11,256 bases of DNA from an uncultured Clostridiaceae bacterium (GTDB lineage: Bacteria > Bacillota > Clostridia > Clostridiales > Oxobacteraceae): NCBI GenBank assembly GCA_937900065.1, contig CALCDS010000005.1:1-11256 (forward strand), read 5' to 3'. A program made the translations under genes and the position numbers. Below, one piece after another: positions 5,425 to 11,256 of the stretch; the stretch's first letter is position 1, and each line of letters starts with the position of its first letter. Below the pieces are notes generated by a model that was not told the DNA's origin, did not search any database, and saw only the letters and a program-made list of their open reading frames with translations.

Positions 5425-7347
5425 TTGAAAAGCAAACATGAAAAGGATCTTTCCATAAGCCAATACCAACTGTACTTGTTCAATCAAGGCAAAAACTATT
5501 ATTCATACAATTCTTTGGGAGCCCATATAATTAAAACAGCAAATAAAAATAAGACAAGATTCAGCGTCTGGGCCCCAAACGCCATCCAGGTAAATATAGT
5601 AGGAGATTTCAACGGGTGGAGTTCCAATGCAAATCAAATGGAACTGCTCGGACAATCAGGAATATGGGAGCTTACCTTAGACGGCATCCCTGAAGGAAGC
5701 CTTTACAAATATGAGGTACATTCCATGGATGGTTCAATATTTCTAAAAACCGATCCATATGGCTTTTGCAGCGAAGTCCGCCCCAAAAATGCTTCAATTT
5801 TATATGACATCAACGGCTATGAATGGGGCGATAAGGAATGGATGGACTCTAAACCCGACAGTCCCCTTTATGATAAACCCTTATCAATATATGAAATGCA
5901 TATGGGATCCTGGAAGCGAAAACAAGACGGAAGCTTTTTAACATACAGGGAATATGCAAAGCAGCTAGTGGATTATATATATGATATGGGATATACCCAT
6001 ATAGAGCTTCTTCCCATCGCAGAGCATCCGTATGACGGTTCTTGGGGCTATCAGGTGACCGGATACTTTTGCCCGACCAGCCGCTTTGGAAGGCCAAAGG
6101 ATTTTATGTATTTTGTGGACATGTGCCATCAAAGGGGAATAGGAGTGATACTTGACTGGGTGCCCGCCCACTTCCCAAAAGACAGCTGGGGTCTTGCAAG
6201 ATTCGATGGGACCCCGCTTTATGAATATGCGGATTCTAGGCTTGGCGAACATAAAGAGTGGGGAACCTATGTTTTCAATTTCGGGAAGCCTGAAGTTTTA
6301 AGCTTTCTAATATCGAGCGCCATATTCTGGCTGGATATATATCATATAGACGGTTTAAGGGTCGATGCCGTAAGTTCCATGCTCTACCTTGACTATGGAA
6401 GAAAACCCGGGGAATGGATTCCGAATGAACACGGAGGAAATGAAAACTTAAAAGCGGCTGCTTTTTTGCAAAAGCTCAATAAAGCCGTATATGATGACTT
6501 TCCAAGCACTCTCATGATAGCCGAAGAATCAACATCATGGCCCATGGTATCAAAGCCAACATATATGGGAGGATTAGGTTTCAGCCACAAATGGAATATG
6601 GGATGGATGCACGATATTTTGGATTATATGTCCCTTGACCCGCTTTTTAGGAAGGGAAACCATAACCGGCTCACTTTTTCAATGACCTATGCCTTCTCTG
6701 AAAATTTCATACTTCCCCTGTCGCATGACGAAGTAGTGCATGGTAAAAAGTCACTCATAAATAAGATGCCTGGAGATTACAGATCCAAATTTGCCAATTT
6801 AAGGCTGCTTTATGGATACATGATGGCTCATCCTGGCAAAAAGCTCCTATTTATGGGAAGTGAGTTCGGGCAATTCGTGGAATGGAGGTTTTACAGTGCT
6901 CTTGATTGGAACCTTTTAGAATATGAGATGCACAATAAGCTCCTTTCCTTTGTAAAAGACTTAAACCATTTATATAGAAGGGAACCACCATTGTGGGAAA
7001 ACGATTATAGCTGGGAAGGTTTTAAATGGATCAATGCAGACGATTCCCAAAGGAGCATAATATCATTTATAAGATTTGCCAAGGATCCGCCGGAGCAAAT
7101 AATCGTCGTATGCAATTTCACACCCGTAGTATGGAATGATTATATAATAGGGGTTCCATCTTTGGGAGATTACAGCGAAATTTTAAACAGTGACAGCACA
7201 AAATACGGGGGATCAGGAATCGCTAATCCATCTGTCATCATCGCACATCCCACACCGTGGCAGTCATTTTCTTATTCACTCAGGATAAAAGTGCCGCCTC
7301 TTGGAGCACTATACCTTAAGCTTATTAAAAAAGAAACTGATGATTGA
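5425..7347 (+). CDS. glgB: 1,4-alpha-glucan (glycogen) branching enzyme, GH13
   Basis: Cytoplasmic enzyme that cuts an alpha-1,4 chain and rejoins it as an alpha-1,6 branch during glycogen synthesis. Residue numbers below count from the upstream in-frame ATG at 5401. An N-terminal CBM48-type beta domain (RFSVWAPNAIQVNIVGDFNGW, about 53-73) precedes the GH13 barrel: region I DWVPAHFP (252-259), nucleophile Asp322 in GLRVDAVSSMLY, acid/base Glu375 in IAEEST, Asp443 in LPLSHDEVVHGK, then a C-terminal beta domain. All catalytic residues are present and the length (640-648) is normal for the short bacterial form. I prefer the TTG at 5425, because GGGGTGAT (5413-5420) lies 5 bases before it and matches the 16S tail well; the ATG codons at 5401 and 5404 lack their own site but overlap the leader ORF stop. 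First gene of glgBCDA; glgC starts 59 bases downstream. Confidence 0.96.
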   Translation: MKSKHEKDLSISQYQLYLFNQGKNYYSYNSLGAHIIKTANKNKTRFSVWAPNAIQVNIVGDFNGWSSNANQMELLGQSGIWELTLDGIPEGSLYKYEVHSMDGSIFLKTDPYGFCSEVRPKNASILYDINGYEWGDKEWMDSKPDSPLYDKPLSIYEMHMGSWKRKQDGSFLTYREYAKQLVDYIYDMGYTHIELLPIAEHPYDGSWGYQVTGYFCPTSRFGRPKDFMYFVDMCHQRGIGVILDWVPAHFPKDSWGLARFDGTPLYEYADSRLGEHKEWGTYVFNFGKPEVLSFLISSAIFWLDIYHIDGLRVDAVSSMLYLDYGRKPGEWIPNEHGGNENLKAAAFLQKLNKAVYDDFPSTLMIAEESTSWPMVSKPTYMGGLGFSHKWNMGWMHDILDYMSLDPLFRKGNHNRLTFSMTYAFSENFILPLSHDEVVHGKKSLINKMPGDYRSKFANLRLLYGYMMAHPGKKLLFMGSEFGQFVEWRFYSALDWNLLEYEMHNKLLSFVKDLNHLYRREPPLWENDYSWEGFKWINADDSQRSIISFIRFAKDPPEQIIVVCNFTPVVWNDYIIGVPSLGDYSEILNSDSTKYGGSGIANPSVIIAHPTPWQSFSYSLRIKVPPLGALYLKLIKKETDD

Positions 7348-7372
7348 TATGATAATTTATTTTAAATATTTT
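7344..7372 (+). promoter_or_regulatory. Weak internal promoter candidate ahead of glgC
   Basis: TTGATA (7344-7349) and TATTTT (7367-7372) are 17 bases apart, with 5 and 4 matches to the sigma-A boxes, in the AT-rich gap between glgB and glgC. It could give extra transcription of glgCDA apart from glgB. The match is modest. Confidence 0.22.
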
Positions 7373-7396
7373 CCTTTAGGTTGATAAACTAAAAGG
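7373..7396 (+). promoter_or_regulatory. Imperfect hairpin overlapping the glgC ribosome binding site
   Basis: CCTTTAGGTT (7373-7382) can pair with AACTAAAAGG (7387-7396) around GATA, with one A-A mismatch and one G-U pair. The 3' arm covers the start of the AAAAGGGGG ribosome binding site of glgC (7391-7399), so folding would partly hide it. Marginal stability; reported as a possible translational control element. Confidence 0.25.
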
Positions 7397-7406
7397 GGGT
7401 ATAAGC

Positions 7407-8654
7407 ATGAGTAAGAAAGAATGTATTGCAATGCTTCTCGCAGGAGGGCAGGGCAATAGGCTTGGACTTTTAACTAAAAATCTTGCCAAACCCGCTGTGC
7501 CTTTCGGAGGGAAGTACCGCATAATCGACTTCACATTAAGCAATTGTACAAACTCAGGCATAGACACAGTTGGCGTGCTTACACAGTACAGACCTTTGAA
7601 ACTTAATTCCTATATTGGAAATGGACAGCCCTGGGATTTAGACAGGCTCGATGGGGGCGTATATGTATTGCCTCCCTATATGAAAGGAAAGGTTGGAGAA
7701 TGGTATAAAGGCACTGCCAACGCCATCTCGCAAAACATAGAATTCATTGAACAATTCAATCCCAAATATATACTTGTACTTTCAGGCGACCACATATACA
7801 AGATGGATTACAGCAAAATGATAGAATATCACAGGGAAAAGCATGCTGATGCTACGATCGCGGTCATAGAGACAAAACTGGAAGATGCCAATCGGTTCGG
7901 GATAATGAACACTGACAAGGACAACAGGATATATGAATTTGAAGAGAAACCCAAAAATCCCAAAAGCAATAAAGCTTCGATGGGCATATATGTATTCAAC
8001 TGGAACACTTTAAAAAATTATTTGATAGCCGATGATAAAAATGCAAAATCCGAGCATGATTTCGGCAAAAATATAATACCTCAGATGTTAAGCAATGGAA
8101 TGGTAATTTATGCTTATAAATTTAAGGGCTATTGGAAGGATGTGGGAACCCTACAGAGCCTGTACCAATCAAATATGGATCTTCTTGAATTTCCTCCAAT
8201 ATTTGATTTATATGACCCTACCTGGAAAATATACGGCAGGAACCAGGGATTGCCGCCCCATTACATAGCACCTAGCGCTGATGTCAAAAGAGCAATCGTT
8301 TCTGAAGGAAGCAGCATATATGGAACTGTACGTCATTCAATAATATCGACAGGTGTTTTTATCGATAAATCATCAATAATCAAGAACTCCATAATAATGC
8401 CATATGCCAGGATAGGTAAAAATACGCTTATAGAAGATTCAATAATCGCTGAGAAGGTTACAATAGGAAATAATTGCACCATAGGCCGCAGGCCGGATGG
8501 CAAAGCACGTCAAATTGAACTCACATTGATTGGCGAAAATGCAAAAATTCCGGACAGCACTGTTGTAGAAAAAGGCATGGAAATAGATTCCGTGATGCTT
8601 CAGGATATTTATGATCTCTACCAAAATGATGCAAAGGAGGCAAAGGCATTATGA
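7407..8654 (+). CDS. glgC: Glucose-1-phosphate adenylyltransferase (ADP-glucose pyrophosphorylase), catalytic subunit
   Basis: Makes ADP-glucose and pyrophosphate from glucose-1-phosphate and ATP, the committed step of bacterial glycogen synthesis. In 415 residues: nucleotide-binding loop LAGGQGNRLG (11-20) with AKPAVPFGGKYRIIDF after it (27-42), the catalytic Asp128 in SGDHIYKMDY, the sugar-phosphate-binding Lys181 in FEEKP followed by ASMGIYVF, and GYWKDVGT. The C-terminal third shows the hexapeptide repeats of a left-handed beta helix (SIIKNSIIMPYARIGKN). The usual Ser in GQGSRL is Asn here, a small variation. The ATG at 7407 follows AAAAGGGGG. The stop overlaps the glgD start as ATGA, and AAAGGAGG lies inside the last codons, so GlgD translation is likely coupled. 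In Firmicutes with both genes, GlgC and GlgD form a mixed enzyme. Confidence 0.97.
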   Translation: MSKKECIAMLLAGGQGNRLGLLTKNLAKPAVPFGGKYRIIDFTLSNCTNSGIDTVGVLTQYRPLKLNSYIGNGQPWDLDRLDGGVYVLPPYMKGKVGEWYKGTANAISQNIEFIEQFNPKYILVLSGDHIYKMDYSKMIEYHREKHADATIAVIETKLEDANRFGIMNTDKDNRIYEFEEKPKNPKSNKASMGIYVFNWNTLKNYLIADDKNAKSEHDFGKNIIPQMLSNGMVIYAYKFKGYWKDVGTLQSLYQSNMDLLEFPPIFDLYDPTWKIYGRNQGLPPHYIAPSADVKRAIVSEGSSIYGTVRHSIISTGVFIDKSSIIKNSIIMPYARIGKNTLIEDSIIAEKVTIGNNCTIGRRPDGKARQIELTLIGENAKIPDSTVVEKGMEIDSVMLQDIYDLYQNDAKEAKAL

Positions 8655-9772
8655 AGGAATTGCTGGGTGTTATCGATGCTTCAGAAAACCACATTCAGCT
8701 AAAGGAGATAACCAAGAATAGATCCATTGCGGCGGTCCCGATAGGAAGCAGATACAGGATAATAGATTTTGCGCTGTCCAATATGGTAAACTCAGGCATA
8801 CAAGACGTTGGAATCATAACCCAAAATCATTATAATTCATTGCTTACCCATTTAGGACCGGGCAAAGACTGGGATTTAAACCGCAAGCGTGGCGGTCTTT
8901 TCATATTTCCTCCATATGGAGGAAGCGACAGCCAGGGATGGTACAGAGGAAGCGTTGACGCTCTTCACAGCATAATGAGATTTATAAGAAGGAGCGAGCA
9001 GGAATATGTGCTGGTCTCTGGCACGTATATGGTTTTCAGTTTCACATATCATGACGTATTGAAGTACCACATCGACAATGAAGCTGACATAACAATACTT
9101 TACAAAGAAAAAAAGGGAATGACACCTGATGAATTCAAGCAGAACACGCTTATAAAAGTGAATGATTGCGGAAGGGTCGTGGATATGGAAATAAACCCAT
9201 CACTTCCAAGATTTAATAACATATATATGAATACGTTTATAATTGGAAAGGATCTCTTGGATTATTTGCTTGACGAATGCCAATCCAGAGGTGAAAGCGA
9301 TTTTGTAAAGGATATACTGCTTCGAAAACTCAGCTCACTTAAAATATATGGATATAAGTTTAACGGTTATCTTGCCTGTATAAATTCAATAAACGCATAT
9401 TATAGGTATAACATGGATCTTTTAAACTCTGATATCAGGGAAGAACTCTTCATCAAATCGGGTCCTGTCCATACCAGAGTAATGGATGTAGTACCGGCAA
9501 TGTATTCTGAAAATGCCTGCGTTAAAAACTGTATAGTCGCAGACGGCTGCATAATAGATGGAAATGTTGAAAACAGCATACTATTTAGAGGTGTCAAAAT
9601 ATATAAGGGCGCCAAAATTAAAAACAGCATCATAATGCAAGACAGTGAGGTCCATGAAAATGCCATACTCGAAAATGTGATACTCGATAAGGAAGTCATA
9701 ATAAGGCGCAGCAAAAATTTGATAGGCCAGGAGATTTATCCTGTTGTAATCTCAAAAGGTGCGGTGATTTAA
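8651..9772 (+). CDS. glgD: GlgD, degenerate ADP-glucose pyrophosphorylase-like regulatory subunit
   Basis: A 373-residue paralogue of GlgC that keeps the fold but has lost the active site. Retained: IGSRYRIIDFALSNMVNSGI (31-50), DWDLNRKRGGLFIFPPYG, GWYRGSVDAL, and C-terminal beta-helix repeats (SILFRGVKIYKGAKIKNSII). Lost: the Gly-rich nucleotide loop (VIDASENHIQLKEI replaces the LAGGxGxRL region), the catalytic Asp (SGTYMVFS, 123-130, where GlgC has SGDHIY) and the EKP lysine. In characterised Firmicutes such as Geobacillus stearothermophilus, GlgD is inactive alone but raises the activity of GlgC in the mixed tetramer, so the same role is inferred here. The ATGA overlap with glgC supports equal production of the two subunits. 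The next gene, glgA, starts 13 bases downstream with its own AAAGGAGG site. Confidence 0.95.
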   Translation: MKELLGVIDASENHIQLKEITKNRSIAAVPIGSRYRIIDFALSNMVNSGIQDVGIITQNHYNSLLTHLGPGKDWDLNRKRGGLFIFPPYGGSDSQGWYRGSVDALHSIMRFIRRSEQEYVLVSGTYMVFSFTYHDVLKYHIDNEADITILYKEKKGMTPDEFKQNTLIKVNDCGRVVDMEINPSLPRFNNIYMNTFIIGKDLLDYLLDECQSRGESDFVKDILLRKLSSLKIYGYKFNGYLACINSINAYYRYNMDLLNSDIREELFIKSGPVHTRVMDVVPAMYSENACVKNCIVADGCIIDGNVENSILFRGVKIYKGAKIKNSIIMQDSEVHENAILENVILDKEVIIRRSKNLIGQEIYPVVISKGAVI

Positions 9773-9785
9773 AGGAGGACTCTCA

Positions 9786-11222
9786 ATGTTAAGGGTACTG
9801 TTTGTTTCATCGGAAGGCGTGCCTTTTGTTAAAACCGGCGGACTCGCAGATGTCGTAGGTTCCCTTTCAAAAGCCTTGTTTGATAAAGGGATCGATATAA
9901 GGGTCATAATGCCACTATACGGCACGATTTCACTAGAGCTAAAATCCAAGATGATATATAAAAGAAACATATATGTAAGATTGGGATGGAGAAATCAGTA
10001 TTGCGGAATATTTGAATGCAAACTGGATGGAGTTATTTTCTATTTCATAGACAACGAATATTATTTTAAAAGGGAAAAAATCTACGGCTTTTTCGACGAA
10101 GCGGAAAGATATGCTTTTTTCTGCAAGGCCGTGCTTGAATCCCTCCCCTATACTGGCTTTGAGCCGGATGTAATCCACTGCCATGATTGGCAAACCGGTT
10201 TGATTCCCGTATTCCTCGAAGCCTACTGCAGATGCCGCGAATATTATAAAAATGTACGCACATTATTCACAATACATAACCTCAAATATCAGGGCATATT
10301 TCCAAAAACAATTTTAAATGAGCTCTTAAATCTAAGTGACGATTATTTCACGCCCGATAAGCTTGAATTTAATGGATGCGTCAATTTTATGAAAGGCGGG
10401 ATAATATATTCAAATCTTTTAACCACTGTAAGCCCTACATATTCTAAAGAAATACAGACCGAATATTACGGAGAAAAATTGGATGGAGTATTGAAAGCAA
10501 GAAGCTCAGATCTTTTCGGCATACTCAACGGAATAGATTATGACGAATACGATCCTGAAACCGACAAGCTGATTTTCCAAAACTACAGTATCGGCCATAT
10601 CGAAAAGAAAACAGAAAACAAAATTAAACTTCAAAATGAGCTGGGCCTTGATGTCTCACCTAACATACCGATTATAGCAATGATATCAAGGCTCACGCCT
10701 CAAAAGGGCATAGACATCATAATATCCATGCTCGATGAAATAGTATCCTGCGGTTTGGAGCTTGTAATACTCGGCACGGGCGAGCGTGAGTATGAAGAAT
10801 CATTCACAAGCGCCAAAGATAAGTATCCCAGCAGGGTTTCATCAAATATAAAATTTGATGAAACCCTCGCTCATAATATTTATGCAGGTGCGGATTTATT
10901 TTTAATGCCCTCATGTTTTGAGCCATGCGGCCTAGGGCAAATGATCGCATTAAGATACGGTACCCTTCCCATAGTCAGGGAAACCGGAGGGCTTAAAGAT
11001 ACCGTGATTTCATATAACGAATTTACAATGCAGGGAAACGGTTTTAGTTTCACAAACTACAACGGACATGACATGGTCTATACGATAAAGCGCGCCTTGA
11101 ATTTTTACAATGACAAGAAGGTTTGGAACAGCATCATAGCAAACGCGATGCTCTGCAATTTCAGCTGGAACGCTTCGGCTGACAAATATATAAAGCTGTA
11201 TGAAAAACTCATTGGGTTTTAG
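9786..11222 (+). CDS. glgA: Glycogen synthase, ADP-glucose type, GT5
   Basis: Transfers glucose from ADP-glucose to the non-reducing end of alpha-1,4-glucan, with retention of configuration (GT-B fold, cytoplasmic). The 478-residue product has the family's usual length. Seen: the N-terminal ADP-glucose loop KTGGLADVVGSL (16-27), HCHDWQTGLIP (131-141), TIHNLKYQG (162-170), the Arg302/Lys307 phosphate-binding pair in SRLTPQKG (301-308), and Glu379 in SCFEPCGLGQMIALRYGT, followed by VRETGGLKDTV. All key residues are present. The start ATG at 9786 follows AAAGGAGG. A perfect 15-bp stem lies in its coding sequence at 10833-10867. No terminator is seen after the stop in the 34 bases left, so the operon probably continues. 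Confidence 0.97.
   Translation: MLRVLFVSSEGVPFVKTGGLADVVGSLSKALFDKGIDIRVIMPLYGTISLELKSKMIYKRNIYVRLGWRNQYCGIFECKLDGVIFYFIDNEYYFKREKIYGFFDEAERYAFFCKAVLESLPYTGFEPDVIHCHDWQTGLIPVFLEAYCRCREYYKNVRTLFTIHNLKYQGIFPKTILNELLNLSDDYFTPDKLEFNGCVNFMKGGIIYSNLLTTVSPTYSKEIQTEYYGEKLDGVLKARSSDLFGILNGIDYDEYDPETDKLIFQNYSIGHIEKKTENKIKLQNELGLDVSPNIPIIAMISRLTPQKGIDIIISMLDEIVSCGLELVILGTGEREYEESFTSAKDKYPSRVSSNIKFDETLAHNIYAGADLFLMPSCFEPCGLGQMIALRYGTLPIVRETGGLKDTVISYNEFTMQGNGFSFTNYNGHDMVYTIKRALNFYNDKKVWNSIIANAMLCNFSWNASADKYIKLYEKLIGF
10833..10867 (+). repeat. Perfect 15-bp inverted repeat inside glgA
   Basis: AGGGTTTCATCAAAT (10833-10847) and its exact complement (10853-10867) flank the loop ATAAA. It encodes about residues 350-361 of GlgA (RVSSNIKFDETL), a stretch that looks like normal GlgA sequence, so the stem sits on top of ordinary coding. 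No T run follows, so it is not a standard terminator. A strong mRNA hairpin is expected. Confidence 0.7.
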
Positions 11223-11256
11223 ATGTTATCGATGACATTTGATAAGGGCTACGATG
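11223..11256 (+). CDS. Possible 5' end of the next operon gene, cut by window edge
   Basis: An open frame starts at ATG 11223, directly after the glgA stop, and stays open for 11 codons to the edge; a second in-frame ATG at 11232 gives MTFDKGYD. There is no clear ribosome binding site before either ATG, so translation would depend on coupling to glgA. Glycogen operons often continue with glgP or a glucan hydrolase, but the fragment is too short to identify. Confidence 0.25.
   Translation, partial: MLSMTFDKGYD

Noticed and set aside
5984..6002. ATATGGG/CCCATAT hairpin inside glgB
   Set aside because: A 7-bp stem with a 5-nt loop is expected by chance in a window of this size and composition.
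7407..9772. glgC and glgD as a recent tandem duplication or an assembly artefact
   Set aside because: The two proteins are clearly diverged at every active-site motif and match the known GlgC and GlgD subfamilies, so this is the ancient paralogous pair.
1..11256. CRISPR arrays, transposases, integrases, tRNA or rRNA genes
   Set aside because: No repeated spacer-like units, insertion-sequence ends, recombinase motifs or structural RNA signatures were seen on reading both strands.

Overview
The window looks like chromosomal DNA from a low-GC Gram-positive bacterium, most likely class Clostridia. This rests on an HPr kinase/phosphorylase gene, the paired glgC/glgD form of ADP-glucose pyrophosphorylase, strong AGGAGG-type ribosome binding sites, AT-rich spacers, and frequent ATA and AGG codons. 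Nothing in the sequence fixes the genus. I see no mobile element, CRISPR array, tRNA or rRNA.

Layout. The left half (1-5136) is read on the minus strand. In transcription order it holds: a chemoreceptor gene (5136-2965) ending at a good intrinsic terminator (2899-2943); a NOL1/NOP2/Sun-family RNA methyltransferase (2764-1811); a small exported protein with a coiled coil and a GerMN-like C-terminal part (1678-995); a second intrinsic terminator (884-947); and hprK (from 860 off the left edge, about 286 codons visible). The right half (from about 5425) is a plus-strand glycogen synthesis operon, glgB-glgC-glgD-glgA. The intergenic gaps are 59 and 13 bases, glgC and glgD overlap as ATGA, and no terminator lies inside. 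A possible next gene starts directly after glgA at the right edge.

How the genes fit together. GlgC, with its degenerate partner GlgD, makes ADP-glucose. GlgA polymerises it into alpha-1,4-glucan and GlgB adds alpha-1,6 branches. HprK controls carbon catabolite signalling through HPr-Ser46. The gene divergent to glgB encodes the most unusual protein here: a chemoreceptor with almost no extracellular part and a complete sugar-type periplasmic-binding-protein domain fused after the cytoplasmic signalling domain. By predicted topology this ligand-binding domain faces the cytoplasm, so the protein may report an internal sugar or sugar-phosphate to the chemotaxis machinery. Its position next to the glycogen operon suggests, but does not prove, a link between internal carbon state and behaviour.

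Regulatory details worth noting are an eight-codon leader ORF with a strong ribosome binding site ahead of glgB, a terminator placed almost against the hprK start, and a perfect 15-bp stem inside the glgA coding sequence.
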